From Mermis nigrescens (Eukaryota; Nematoda; Enoplea; Mermithida; Mermithidae), in the NCBI GenBank assembly GCA_036768485.1, contig JAVLUZ010000513.1, positions 1,389,413-1,453,412 on the forward strand: 64,000 nt of DNA, read 5' to 3'. Below the pieces are notes generated by a model. It did no database searches. It saw only the letters and a list, made by a program, of their open reading frames with translations, and had not been told where the DNA came from. The position numbers were made by a program, and so were the translations under genes. This document shows, piece by piece, positions 36,420 through 49,828 of the stretch (its first letter is position 1; each line of letters begins with the position of its first letter).

Positions 36420-37440
36420 TGAATGAGGGAAATGCATTAGCAGATGTGCAAGCTCTTTTGCAGCAAACTGTGCAACAGGTGCATGATTTGTATGAAGGTT
36501 GACCAATGTCTCAACCATTTTGTGATTTTAAAGCCGTTTATGGGAGATTCAAATGATGTGAACTGGTCTGAGTGGGAATGTTGTTTTTCTAGAATTTCTG
36601 CCTTGACAGGTGTGAATGAATTTGAACAAAAAAGTAGCTCTTTTGCCTGTGTACCTTAGAGGGATTGCTATGTAATTTTATAATCAATTAGAAAGAAGAA
36701 ACCCTGCTTTTGATACATAAGAAAAGTGGAAATAAGCATTTTTTGAGAAATTTACGGGTAATAGGCAAATGGACATGAAATATGAGCAATTAGTGGCTGT
36801 TACAACGTATGCGAGTGATTTAAGGCGCCTTGCTAAGCACACATTCTTATAATGGAATAGGGAAGGAGAAACTGAGAGTATAATTAAAAATCATTTCTTA
36901 AATCGTCTTTTGCCAAATCTGGAGGTGTTGGGTTCAAAATGCAGAACCAAAAACGTTTGAGGATGCAGTAATCGAAGCGGAAAAACAGGAACTGCGTCGA
37001 TAAGCAATGTAATAGCAATTGGGCAAATAGCTTAAGTAATATTAGCAGGTAAGCTAGAAACTTTAGTGTGACAATTAAACACGGTAAGAATTGTAGATAT
37101 GGCATCATTGGAAGAAAATCTTAGTTTTAACATCACTTTGACTAATCCTAACATTGTTTCATCAAATATTCTCAAAAATCAATTAGATAATGGTAGATTT
37201 TTAAATCAAAATGTTGATATCAGGGATGGTAGAAATGCTGGTGGAGGTCAGTGGAATTGGGGTTATTACAATAGGTTTTGGAGGAATTCTAGCAGAGGAG
37301 TCCCAATGGGGCCCCACAGTAACAATAGGGGATGCTCCTACAAAAGGACCCCTGATGGAGTTGCTATTCGACAATAACTGTGGTGGCATGCAGGACACTA
37401 TCACATGGCTTGTCCGCGTTGGCATAGCGCTGAAATAAGT
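36420..37440 (+). pseudogene. gag: gag of the outer Ty3/gypsy-type element
   Basis: Broken frames begin MNEGNALADVQALLQ at 36420. A capsid-like stretch (KPFMGDSNDVNWSEW, ISALTGVNEFEQK) follows and continues in other frames past 36700 (MKYEQLVAVTTYASDLRRLA). The end (37100-37440) is Gly/Arg/Asn-rich and finishes with WHAGHYHMACP, a degraded zinc knuckle. The arrangement parallels the inner element's gag. Many stops and shifts. Confidence 0.6.
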
Positions 37441-37577
37441 CAGTTTTCAAGAACCTTGCGTAACGTACAGTGCGCAGGTCTACCACAAAATTGGGTGTCT
37501 AACTCTTGTGGTGCTTTGAATACATGGGTATCATGTGAGAGCCCAGCCAAGAACTTGCATAATTAGCACACCAAGTT

Positions 37578-37895
37578 TTGAGGCACAAGAGGATTATTTG
37601 CACGACAATCACAGATTTATTGGATTATCAGCCAGAAAGCTTTTCGAATTTTCAGCTAGGAAATTCAAGTCATTTTGACCTAATAAATTGTGATGATGTC
37701 AAAGTGGACTATTATGCTGAAAATGCATTCCCTTATGCCTCCATCCGTATGGTCCACATAGATTTGAAAAGAAATGAAAAGCGCTCAAAATATGCAGAAA
37801 AATTAGCATCAATTGATAATTGCATGTGTGAATTAAGCATAGATGATATGGTTTTCATTGAAGCTGAGCAACCCAGTTTGGAGATTTTGCGCTAA
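37578..37895 (+). CDS. unidentified frame between gag and env-like gene
   Basis: An open 105-codon frame begins in the gag tail region. It is polar, with no signal peptide or zinc finger, and I recognise no domain. It could be the gag C-terminus or a linker to the next gene. Confidence 0.3.
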   Translation: MRHKRIICTTITDLLDYQPESFSNFQLGNSSHFDLINCDDVKVDYYAENAFPYASIRMVHIDLKRNEKRSKYAEKLASIDNCMCELSIDDMVFIEAEQPSLEILR

Positions 37896-38189
37896 GAATT
37901 TTGTGATTTTGCTGATGATGAAATGAAAGAAGCATGCCTTTGTGAGAAATTGTGATAAAATAAGGAGTGCGGACAAAAGAAAATTAGAAGAAAGATAAGG
38001 TGCATCAATTACAGAATAAGAATGTACCTAAGAGAATAATGAGTAATGTAGCTTTAAAGCGTAGGGTTGTTTAAATTAGAGAAAACTCGATTAAAAGTAC
38101 CAATGCGGGAAAAAAACGAATGTATGATTGTTATGATAGACAAATTAGGTCATAGAAAAGTCCGCATAAGCGGGATTAAGGGAAAATGT

Positions 38190-38550
38190 ACAATGAAAAA
38201 GCCTTTTTATGCATTTAATTTGACTTATGTGACAATCATGCTATTCATTACCATCATAATGGGAATACTTCCATTTGGGACAGCTAATGCAGAATCATTT
38301 TACCAATGTGAAATGTCTCACATGGTTGAGCAATAGTCATTCCACAAGAAGTTCCATCCAATCCACCAGGCTCGATAACATCTGAAAAAGGGATAAGCTT
38401 TAGTATTTGGAGTCAAAAAGTCGTCTTGATTAAACACAAGCTGTTAGGTGTGTTATCAGAAATCGAACTATATGCACTAACACAGGTTTTTTGGATCTAA
38501 AGGCATTGTTTCTGATGTAACTGATCAATTTTGTTGGTTGTTCCAATAGA
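38190..38550 (+). pseudogene. env: env-like gene of the outer element, N-terminal part
   Basis: From about 38190 the frame starts MKKPFYAF and runs into a long hydrophobic stretch ending FGTANAES, a good signal peptide, followed by a Cys-containing ectodomain start (FYQCEMS). A stop near 38333 and at least one frameshift occur before the sequence is cut at 38551 by the inner element's LTR. The rest of the gene resumes at 52036. Placement before protease and pol is unusual. Confidence 0.55.
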
Positions 38551-39753
<1,203 letters not shown>

Positions 39754-39755
39754 GT

Positions 39756-39773
39756 TGGCGCAGAAAGTAAGAT
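39756..39773 (+). promoter_or_regulatory. primer-binding site, tRNA-Ser-like
   Basis: TGGCGCAGAAAGTAAGAT lies two bases after the LTR. The first eight bases fit the 3' end of a serine tRNA plus CCA, as far as I remember that end; the rest matches partly. Confidence 0.6.
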
Positions 39774-40775
39774 CCCGTCCTACTGAGCAAAATTTTAATT
39801 GATTTTGAATCCATTGAAATATTTCTTCCTTTGAATTGACTTTTGTGAAAAATGTCCCAATATTGTGAAGTATTTGAATTTACTTTGAATTATTTTTAGT
39901 CCACAAAAATAATTGTATTTTTCTGTTTCTGAACAACAAAAAGAGCTGAAATAACTTTGTTCGGATAGTCCAGTGAAGAAACAGAGAAACCTTTAGCTAG
40001 TATTTTTCTGTCTCCTGATGTACAGAAGAGCTGAAATAACTTTGTTCGGATAGTCCAGTGAAGGATCAGAGCAAAACTAGTTAAAAAGCAAGTATTATTA
40101 TAATTAGGTGATTAAGATGCGTGTCAATACCCAGGTAAAGCATAGCCTCTGAATCACTATATTGATTTTGTTTATTGAATTGAAAGAAAGCGTGTAAAGC
40201 CTATTTATTAATATATTTGAATATTTTTTTCCTGGCCCTTTCTTGTGATTTTGGTCAGAAGGCGCACACAGTTTCTCTCTGCTGATATTTGTCTGGCCGG
40301 CGTTTTCAGCAAAACCCTATTCCCAAAGCTGAATAGCTAAGCAAATTAGCGCGTGATTTTGTGTTTTTTAGGGGACAAAAAAAGGAAGAAATTTTGGCTA
40401 AAAAGCTTAAAATACGGATTCTAGTACAGAAAATTCAGGAGAAAGTAAAACCGGGCGAAAAAGTGCTGAAAATTCAGAGATATCTGATCCCAAATTTCAA
40501 ACTACTCTTCAGACTCATCAGAGATTTTTAGAATCAGTTGCTTCTACCAACACTCCTGAAAATATTCTTGAAGCCAATCAAACTTTTCTTGATACCTTTT
40601 TTGAGAGTGATCTAGGACACCCTGCAGTCCATAGCACCCGCTTAAGACAATATTCTAGGTCAAGAAGTAATATTTTGGAACTGGTGTGAGAAAGGGAGCC
40701 AGCGTTTTCTTGGGCAGATATTCACTTAATTAAAAGATTTTTGGTTTAAAGATCTGAAAGACCTTTACAAGAAAA

Positions 40776-41193
40776 ATGGCAAACAACAATCAGCAATCAG
40801 AAAATGCTTTTAAACGTGCTTTTGAAGTTTATGGTGCGCCATTAAATCAACAAATGATAGAGCTGAGGGACGCTGTAGGACAAGGTAGTCTTGCTGCTCC
40901 AGCCACAGCAGAACACCCTTTCTCCGGCTTGGTGCCCTGATGAACGCAAATCAACTTAAACCATTTTCTGGAGCTTTTGGAGAAAATTTTGTAGAATGGT
41001 TAAAACAATTCCAAAAATTTATGGTTCTACAAGGAGTTTCAAATGCTGATAATTCCTACAAAATAACACTTTTGGAATCAAATTTTATGGGAACTGCTTT
41101 AGCTACCCTCACTGATTTCTTAAAAATACTCAAAGAACCAGTTTTCGATGATGTTGTATATGAGTCAAGCAGGCGTTTCCAGAGGGATGGGAC
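40776..41193 (+). pseudogene. gag: inner element gag, first part
   Basis: Starts MANNNQQSENAFKRAFE and stops at TGA (40938-40940). A second frame opens at the overlapping ATG (40940) with MNANQLKPFSGAFGENF and VEWLKQFQKFM, a capsid N-terminal pattern of Ty3/gypsy Gag. It is cut at 41194 by a MITE and resumes after 41475. The TGATG overlap may be a frameshift scar rather than a real reinitiation site. Confidence 0.7.
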
Positions 41194-41466
41194 CATACGT
41201 GGGCAGCAAGAAAATTCTGGGAAGTGCAAGATTTTTTGAAGGTCAAAAAATGGCTTTAAAATAATGGTATGGCGATAATACGCCATTTTTGACGTTTCTC
41301 ATCAAGCACTATCCATTGGTATGAAAAAATTGCGAAAAAAGCGAAAAAAATTTTCAAAAATTGAATTTTGGGGGGAAGGGAGTATTTTGATTTCTGGGGA
41401 AGGGTATTTTTGAATTCTGGGGTGCACACCTCCAAACTCCCACCCCCCTCACTCATGGCCAGGGTG
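41194..41466 (-). mobile_element. hAT-like MITE inserted in gag
   Basis: A reverse-oriented 273-bp copy of the family at 26742. It begins CATACGTGGGCAGC and ends GGCCAGGGTG. The flanks GATGGGAC (41186-41193) and GACGGGAC (41467-41474) agree at 7 of 8. Confidence 0.8.
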
Positions 41467-41474
41467 GACGGGAC

Positions 41475-42024
41475 TCTGATATTTTTCAGGGATTGATTTA
41501 TGATGCGACCCAAAAAAGGACTGGAAGCCGTCCTGGAATTCTCTGGAAAGGTTAAAAAACTTTCAAAATCAGCTTACCACCAACTTTCAGAAGGAGACCG
41601 GGAATCCATCATAAAGCCAATATTCATACGGGCTTTACCTAAAATTTATCAGGGGGTTAAATATCAAGAAATGGAAAGTCTGAAAGATGCTCCAAAGAAA
41701 GCTGTTGACACAGAGCAACAAGTTTTTCGTGAACAGATGCAGGATTTTCCTGCTAGTTCAGAATCGACAAGTAATGCTAACTTATCTATTTTACCTTCAC
41801 CCAAGATGGATAAGTCAATCAATGAAATGAGAAAGTTAGTGGCCGAGGCAAGACAGCAATTAAACGCCAGAGCCAAATGTAATAATTGTGGACGCTTTGG
41901 GCACTGGGCGTCGGAATGCTATTTGGGAGGTGCCAATCATTGTCCTTTGAAAACAATTGTACATCAGCAAATGGTAATAGTTAAAATCCACCACTACTCG
42001 TATTTGACCCTTAAACAGCAATAA
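41475..42024 (+). pseudogene. gag: inner element gag, C-terminal part with CCHC knuckle
   Basis: After the MITE, an open frame from 41500 continues the capsid (SAYHQLSEGDRESI, ALPKIYQGVKYQ) and ends with CNNCGRFGHWASEC near 41878, a canonical C-X2-C-X4-H-X4-C zinc knuckle. It stops at 42024. Downstream 42030-42300 is Asn/Gly-rich and frame-broken. Confidence 0.8.
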
Positions 42025-42506
42025 CTTAAATTACAATGGCATCAATTACGAATATAATAGACAAAATTTTAATCAAAATGCGAATTTTTGGAAGCAGTAA
42101 TTATGACAGACAAGATTTCAAGTAGCGGCAGAATCTCAGAAATAATGTAATGCCGGAGGATTGTTCTATAAATGCAAATAATTATACATATGGTAATTTT
42201 AACAAAAATGTAAATAGAGGCAGACCTATGGATCACCAAAATAGTCAGATTTTCCAGGGGACAAAGGTCGGAAGTCCAGGAGGTCCCACACCTCCATTTA
42301 GAAACCGTGAAAATGAATAGAGATAATGATAGGAAAGTTCATTTTTTGGATAATTTGAGGAAATTGACAAATAATAATATTTTGGGCGAAAAATCAAGAA
42401 TTTGAGGGGCCGAAAAATGTTGAACTTTCAGACATTAGAAGATGAGGGATCAGCTTCTCCAAGCCCCTAGTATTGTGCCAATTTAATTTGAATTTCATTT
42501 TAAATG

Positions 42507-43080
42507 CAGGCCCAAACGCGTTTGGACCAGCTGGTGGGTTTGGCTTATCACCCAATTTTTAGCGCAAAGGATCGTCCGGAGGATATTTGGTTCCTCTTTG
42601 ACCGCAGGAGTCGCATGACGGGACAATACTGCCGTCGTCCGAATGATGACTTAGAGTCCAATATGGACTACGCTCACGACTAGAAAGAGGCTAATCTAGA
42701 GCGGCACATCGTATGCTGAATGGCAAGCGCAAAACAAATTCTATTGGTACCACCAAGGGTACTTGGTCCCCTTTGTTGCCACCCCAAGGTGATGTCCCAT
42801 CAATGAGCAGAACAACCTGGGTTCTGATTGCAACAACATTGTTTCAGCGTTGAGACAATTGCCATTTTGTCATGGTCCACGACTTCAAACACGTTTGAAT
42901 CACAATTGCCATTATTGCTGTTGCGCTGTAAGCAAAAGATGTTCACTTCACTGCCCAGGATCAAAAGTGAGCAAGCCGAGCCGTTCTCCAAATAAGCCTT
43001 TGCTCACTGCCGGCTACACCCACCAATGAGACTGTCTTCTCCTGCTTCACCGTAACCCGGAGTTGGCCCGTTGTATGTAC
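42507..43080 (+). other. GC-richer coding-like island of unknown origin
   Basis: An open plus-strand frame runs 42507-42686 (begins QAQTRLDQLVGLAYHP, contains RPEDIWFLFDRRSRM) and, with a stop and shifts, protein-like sequence goes on to about 43020 (NKFYWYHQGYLVPFVA, then a Cys/His-rich patch). The composition is clearly less AT-rich than both sides. TTTCATTTTAAATGCAG just before it resembles a splice acceptor, and GTATGTACG after it a donor. It could be a captured host exon, a viral fossil or lost element coding. I do not recognise it. Confidence 0.45.
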
Positions 43081-44215
43081 GTTTCTGTTGCTACTCGGTG
43101 GGGGAAAGGAAATTGCTTAAATCATTTCTTTTCCATTATTAAGTTTGTTTACCAGTACATACTCACTATAAGGGCCATTTCTGTATAATCAATTCTTTTA
43201 ATGTTTGTTGTTTTATTCGTACAAACCTTTACTTATTTAAATATCATTTGTATAATTTTATAAGTATTTTAACCGTCTCAAATATTTTACACTCTTGAAG
43301 AATTGGTCGGGAGATGACCATTTTTGTTCAGAATTAGGGTCTCTTGGATTCTAGGGGTTGGTGCAGCTGTTGCCCATATTTTGTTTTTAATCGGAAAATA
43401 AACATTTTGTGCATGCTTTTCTGTTTATTGTATTTTGTAGAAGTGTGCATGCAGCTTTATCTATCTGTACTCATTTGTTTGCTTATTGATCATCTCTGTA
43501 AAGTTAAATTGCAAAGCATAAAACCTAGTCAAAAATCAGAGAAATTGTTTGGCATGAAAAATTCGGAAAAACCATACAAAAGCACTTTGATCACAAGATT
43601 CTTGATGTTGGCACACAAAATTTAGTCAGATACTTGGCAGTCTCATTTCCTACTTGATTTTATCAAACATAATCTAAGATATGAGCCAATTAATCAAATT
43701 TTCGATGTTATCACTTTTTGAAAATCTTTGGCCAAAAATACCCAGAGATATGATCGAATTAGTCAAAGTTTTGACATAAGTGTTGTAGATAAAGTTAGGG
43801 GTAATAAAAAACCAAAAACTCATCCATTCTTTTCCAATTTTGCTCAAGGGATACGCCAGTTTTTTGTTTCCATTCAAATAGGCGCAAAATTTAGCCACTC
43901 ATTGACAATAAATTTATGCTACTAGGAATTAAATTTGAAAAACTCGGAAAAAACTGAGAGTCACTAATGGCGTCCGCTTTCAGAACATTTCGAAGGCGCG
44001 AAAGCAGCGCCAAAAACAGCGGCGATCAATCTCGTTTTCACCGAGCTGTTTGGAAAAAGTACCATTGATCAAAAGGCGACACTGCCGGCAATGAGACCAA
44101 CAAAAACGTGTAATTCAAATTATTTAAATCGATTTGCTTTATCTAAATGCATGTCTCGCTTTTACTTTCTAATTTATTCAATGCTCAATCACTTTTATTC
44201 TACTTATATAAATTA
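43081..44215. other. AT-rich stretch inside the inner element, no gene seen
   Basis: Short frames only; the one at 43344-43625 has a hydrophobic Cys-rich half but no support. The stretch lies between the coding island and the env-like gene. Confidence 0.4.
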
Positions 44216-44221
44216 TTTAAG

Positions 44222-46100
44222 TCTATAATGAGTAATGCTTTATTAATTTTGTCATGTGTACTCATTCTCTTTTTTACTGTATCACTTTTGCATTATTTAA
44301 TCCTGTGTGAACTCAACTCAGCCAAGTTTCCGATATTCCAAAAATAATCAAAAAGAAGCAGCCAGAATATTTTTATGACCCTTTTCATTGCGAGTTTTCG
44401 GAAAGTGTCATGGGGGACAGGAAGTTTCAGATTTGTGGTACCGGTGCAGTGGACACCCGTGGGAATTTACCCGCTTGGTCAGTGCACTTTACTTAGTGGA
44501 GAGCTCCCGAGGCCACAAAAATAAAATGTCACAATTTTTGTCCTAGAATCGAACCTAAGAATACTTCTGCCATTAAATGTGCAAAATTACTAGAACAGTG
44601 TGTACTAATACTGGATTTTGGCGGGGAAGGCATAATTTCAGATAAAACCAAAAGCGAACCAGTTTCTTATGAAATTTGCAAACTTCCGGCTGAAAAATGA
44701 AGAAAATTCAGGGAATTCATCTAAAATGGGATAAAAATGGATTTTTGACAACTGACTCAAAAAAAACTGGAAATTCGATTTTCATGATATTGCCGGGATA
44801 TATGCACCTTGGTCACCAATTTTATTATCAAGGAAGGTCAGGTTGCCAGTTGGACTGGACAGAGCATTATTTCAGACCTGGGAGACCGTAAGCTTATGCC
44901 CTCCTATGTATGGAAAATGTAAAAACTTAGAAGCTACTTATCTTTAGCAAGGCGAATCCTTTCAATAGTTTGTTTCTTTGTTCGTGAGGTACTTTTCCCG
45001 CATTAATTAGTGATAGGTACGTCCGTTATAGATGACCTGCAGGCTGTATTTTTGTTTAAGAAGAAATACAAAAAATTATTGTCAATATGCAAAACGCATT
45101 TATTCTAAAGCAGGGAGTTGTTGTAGGAATTAACTCCAACCAAAATTTTGTAGCCTTTTCAATCAAGTAAATCAGGCGTTTTAAAAATTATTAAAATTGA
45201 AAAACAAGATCTCAACCCCATAAATTTAAAACTAAATTATCATGAGATCCAAAATGTTCAAGAAGAAATTTCAAGTTTTCAGAGAATTTGGCTCAAACTT
45301 TGTCATCAACTTCAATGAACTTTAGACATAAATTAGTAACTTTTGTAATTTAGACCCCACCATAGGAGCATGAGCCTTTTTCAGGAGTCTGACTTGGTCG
45401 CTGACTTTACTGGCGACGCCCTAACCATTGGGGTTGCCAAAAAGTCAATGTGACTAAATTCATTTCGATTATAAAATAAATGACACATGCTTTAAGTACT
45501 TACCTGTAGAGTACAACGGAAATGTATGGTTTGCCCTCCCAGGGAGCAAAGATTTGTACATTTTTCTGAAACAATAATTGCTTACATAAGAAAATTGCAA
45601 TTTTTTGATATAAAAATGAATGGGCTATGGAATATGGCATCAGAATTAAATCGGAAAAGAATTCCAGCCTTTTTCAGTTTAATGCGCCTGTACTTTTCAC
45701 AATCATTCATCAGCTGGAGAACTCAACTTTTGGACTTTTCCAAAAAAAATCTCTATAAAACCGAAAAATTAGAAAAAATATTGCATTGACTCCTAAACTA
45801 CTCAGCCCAAATGTCACTTAATCAAGTGCCATTTGAGAAACGCTAATAGGAGCAGGAACAGGAGTCAAAACTGCAGTGAAAAGTGCCAAAAATGCGATGG
45901 AAAAATTGATAACTGCAATTCAAAATAGTTTTTCCAATAATTTTAATTCTTTACTAGAGAGACCAGCACAATTACTAATAAATCTTTTAATGAATGTGCT
46001 AATTTTTGTGACTGTTGTCTACTTCGCTTACCTGTATGTAAGTAAAAAGGCAACAGTAGTGTCGTCCCCCCAGATTTCCACACCTACCCCAGTGGATTAG
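44222..46100 (+). pseudogene. env: env-like membrane glycoprotein gene of inner element
   Basis: Starts about 44228 with MSNALLILSCVLILFFTV, a strong signal peptide or membrane anchor. In another frame comes an ectodomain with many Cys (HCEFSES, QICGTGAVD, CHNFCPRIEPKNTS, IKCAKLLEQC) at about 44385-44690. The 3' end (45876-46100) has an amphipathic run and then LLINLLMNVLIFVTVVYFAYL, a transmembrane helix, with a short Ser/Thr/Pro tail. At least four frame breaks make it non-functional. It lies upstream of protease, whereas env normally follows pol. Confidence 0.55.
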
Positions 46101-46154
46101 GTGAAGCATTAGATGTATAATAAAACCACAGCAAATACAGTCGTTTAAGCCAAA

Positions 46155-46355
46155 TTGACAAAAGATTACATGGACAAGGATTCCCCGAATCCTCGGCCAA
46201 CCTGCTGCTTGATGGCAATGGCAAGTAAAATGCAAAAGTACACGTCACAAGTTGGTGTAATAATAAATGACGAACTGACTGTATTAGCAATGATAGATAC
46301 GGGTGCAGTTTACTCTCTCATGATAATGACATTGCTGAAAAATTACAAAATTTAA
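46155..46355 (+). pseudogene. pro: inner element aspartic protease
   Basis: VLAMIDTGAVYSLM around residues 45-60 of this frame is the retropepsin active-site loop (DTG). The frame ends shortly after, and remaining protease sequence continues in other frames to about 46570. Cleavage of the element's polyproteins is the family role. Confidence 0.7.
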
Positions 46356-47099
46356 GAGTATATAGCAGTTTGGTCCGTCCAGTTGCAGCCAATGGTGGGG
46401 AAATTAAAATTTTGGGTTGTAATAATTACAGTGTCAGTTCATGATGGAGATGAAACAATTTTAGTTCACATTCAAAGATTGTGCAGCAGAATGACTGCTA
46501 GGCTCAAATTTCATCTCCAGGTTAAGAAACATCAATTTAAATCTGGAAAAATCGAATATAAAGTTTTGTGACATTTTGATTCCCTACCAAGGACACACTT
46601 ATTGCGCACCAGAAACAAAGGTTACAATAATCCTGGACGCAGATGATATTATTTTGTAACGATTGACTCAAATAATAACAGCTAAGGTACCAGAAGATTA
46701 TTGGCCTAGCATGCAAGTCGTTTTGCTTTAGAAATAGTCAACACAATGAAGAAATTTTTTACGCACATTCTGTTTGTACAGTGCTAGAAAATTGGGTAAT
46801 GCCCATACAAGTCTTAAATCCTAATGCCTATGAGGTGAAGTTATATGCCAAAACGCGTTTTAGGTACAATAAATGCATATCTCAAAAATACAGAAACAGC
46901 ACAGGATCAGGAAAATCCAACAATGAGTACTGTCATAAGTAAAGACAACAGAAAGCAATTTGTGCAATGGGAAGAAGAAAACGCAGACATCTCATTGTTG
47001 CTGAGTAAAGTGAGCAGACTGAGATAATAGATCTGCTCTCCAGAATATCATACCTGTATGCCATGGATGACAAAGACTAGGGAAGAATTGGTTTAATTA

Positions 47100-47690
47100 A
47101 ACATGTAATAGACACAGAACAAAATATGCCAGTTCATAAGCATCCCTATCATACTTCATTTGCAGAAAAAGAGATTATTATAGAAGAAATAAAAGCGCTA
47201 GAGCCTAAAAACATAATTCGACCCAGCATTTTGCCTTGGTCTATGAACATTGTTCTAGTGCAAAAGAAAGATGGGAAACACCAAATGTGTTATAGATTTA
47301 AGGGAATAAAGAACATAACAAAGAAAAACGTATATCCTTTACCTAAAATAGATGATATATTAGATACTCTGAGTGGCACAAAGTATTTCAACACCTCAGA
47401 TCAATCAATTATCAATTGCGTACTACAGTATTCCTATTAAGGAGGCTGACAAAGAGAAAACCGCCTTCAACAGCCCCGTGGGCTATACAAATTTAATTAT
47501 TTACCCTTTGGCCTATGTAATGCACCGGCGTCCTTTTCTAGACTAATGGACATAGTTCTTTCAGGACTACAGTGGAATATATGCCTCATGTATTTAGATG
47601 ATGTGTTAATCTTTGCACTGACACACGGAGAAATGCTGAATTGGCTTAAGAATTCACTCTGACAGATTGAACGATGCAAATGAAATTAAA
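47100..47690 (+). pseudogene. pol: inner element reverse transcriptase
   Basis: The first frame (47126-47440) has RPSILPWSMNIVLVQKKDGK and NITKKNVYPLPKIDDILD, the RT fingers motifs. After frame breaks the sequence gives FGLCNAPASFSRLMD and MYLDDVLIFA (YLDD at 47591-47602), the catalytic motif. Stops near 47440 and 47660 inactivate it. Ty3/gypsy-like. Confidence 0.85.
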
Positions 47691-47819
47691 GTCATCTAAA
47701 TGCAGGTTTTTCTTATAAAGAAACATTAAATCCAGGTACATTATTTTGGGAAGGAATTCTACCACACCTTAAAATTGAGGCCATCAAAATGATGCTCAGA
47801 CCTGAAAATGTCAAGGAAA

Positions 47820-48300
47820 TAAAATCTTTCTTAGGCATTATCTCTGATTATAGAAAGTTTATTGGAAATTGTTCTGCTAAACCTTTAACTTGACTACTCA
47901 GAAAAGACAGAACCTTCACCTAGAAGGATGAGCAAGAAAACTCTTTTCAAAATTTAAAAGAGAAACTAATTGAGTCACCAATTTTGGCCCATCCCAATTT
48001 TCTAGGCCATTCATATTACAAAACAGATGCGTCATACATGGGAATTGGAGCCATTTTGTCCCAAATACACAAAGATGGAAAAAGAACACCCAATAACATA
48101 TGCCAGTGGCGCACTGAAACCCGCTGAAAAAATTATGCAGTTTCAGAACTTGAGATGCTTGCAGTCATTGAATTTATTAAGTATTTTTGACCATACCTTT
48201 ATCAACAAGAAGTCACTGTAGAAACAGATCATACTGCAGTAATATCAATCCATGAAATCAAACCCTTCAGCCCAAATTGCACGCTGGGGACTTGCTATTG
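47820..48300 (+). pseudogene. pol: inner element RT connection and RNase H
   Basis: Readable pieces are IKSFLGIISDYRKFI (about 47820), the RT connection, KTDASYMGIGAILSQ (about 48020), the RNase H first Asp, ELEMLAVIEFIKYF and VETDHTAVISIHEI (about 48215), another catalytic Asp. Frames alternate through indels. Confidence 0.8.
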
Positions 48301-48539
48301 CAGGGATTAAAATTTCTGTAGTACCTCAAAAGGAATAAAATCAAAATGCAGACTTGCTATCCCGCTTAGCTAATCCACAAGTAAACGCATACTTTAACAT
48401 TGATAAAAATAAAATGGGCAAGATGAATGCAATATAAATATAATATATGCGGAAAGACATAACTCAAAATTTTCAGAATTTAGAATTTGGAAAGAAAAGA
48501 AATTAGCATCTTACAAAAGGAAGACCCAGAATAAAAAGA

Positions 48540-49450
48540 TTTATAAGATGGAAATGCCTGAAGGGTTCCTAATCAAAAAAGAAATACTTTACAAAAGTGA
48601 TGAGAAAACGAAAAGGATTGTGATTCCTACCCTATTTAAACTCATCATGACGACAAGTTTGCAGGGCATTTTGGCACACAAAACTGTTTGACTTATTGCC
48701 AAAAAATATTTCTGGAAGCACATGACAAAAGAAATGACAGAATACTGTAATAACGTGACATATGCCAACGTAACAAACCAGCACGTCCAAAAATTTCAGC
48801 TAGTATTTAGTCCATAACATCCTCAAGATCATTTGAAAGAGTTGCAGTCAACTGCGTTGGACTGCTTAACCTTACTGAAAATGGAAATAAATACATAATA
48901 GTTTTTTATAGACTATTTCACACAGTACGTCAAAGTGTTTGCAGACATGGTGCCCCCCAAATTTTACAATCTGACCAGGGCACGGATTTCACATCAAAAC
49001 TTATGCAGGATATAACAGGTTTATTTAAAACGCGCCAAGTCTTTACTACTGCATATTATCCAATAGCAAATGGCAAAGTAGAAAAATGAATCAAACACTG
49101 ATTGCGAGAATAAGGATGTATTTAAGTAAAAGTGAAATAGACTGTGATGAGCATCTCCCATATGCCGTTTTGTGACTAACATACATGATAACAAAACTAC
49201 AAGATGCAGATCTTTCTTTTCCATGTATGGTCAAACACCTCAGCTGCCTATTGATGCAGTCTTACACTACAAACCCCCGTTTTACCTCATTGACCTGGAG
49301 ACTTATGAAGAAGAGGTCAAAAAACATTTTACAGGGGCACTAACTGCAGTGCAGCAACAGATAGAAATATCACAACAAAAACATCTTGAGATACAAAATG
49401 TCAAAGCAAAAGACATGGAGTGTAAAATAAGTGATTTAGTGCTATAGAAA
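48540..49450 (+). pseudogene. pol: inner element integrase
   Basis: The core shows SDQGTDFTSKLMQDI (about 48970, second Asp of DDE) and AYYPIANGKVEK (about 49065-49090, catalytic Glu) in one frame; the zinc-binding N-terminus is poorly readable around 48640-48780. The last open frame, 49172-49447, reads TTRCRSFFSMYGQTPQLPID, matching the region after the core. C-terminal remnants reach about 49790. Confidence 0.8.
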
Positions 49451-49817
49451 ATAATGCTATAAAAACAGGCACGCCAAAAAAGCTTCAGCCAGTATATACT
49501 GGCCCCTATCGTATTATTAGTGTAAACTGTATCCAAATATCAATATCGACCTAGGAGGCAGCCAGATTCAAATTGTGCATGTCAACTGAATCAGAAAGTA
49601 CCACGCTCAACCACTTACAAGGACAAACACCATCAGAAAAACCTATAAAAGAAAAAGAGAAATGTTAGCATACGAACTTTATTTGACTTCCAACAGACAC
49701 ATGTCAAATATTGGAAGATTTAGATCAAAAAACAGAAACTGAAAAAGGCCCCCAGCAGCCCGACATCAATACTTTTGAGGAGCCGACAACAACCATCAGC
49801 CGAGGACGTCTGACCTT

Positions 49818-49828
49818 AAAGGGAGGCA
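49818..49828 (+). promoter_or_regulatory. polypurine tract
   Basis: AAAGGGAGGCA lies immediately before the 3' LTR start TGTCACG, where plus-strand DNA synthesis would be primed. Confidence 0.8.

Noticed and set aside
40938..40942. TGATG stop-start overlap in gag as a programmed reinitiation signal
   Set aside because: The gene is full of other breaks, so a frameshift scar is the simpler reading.
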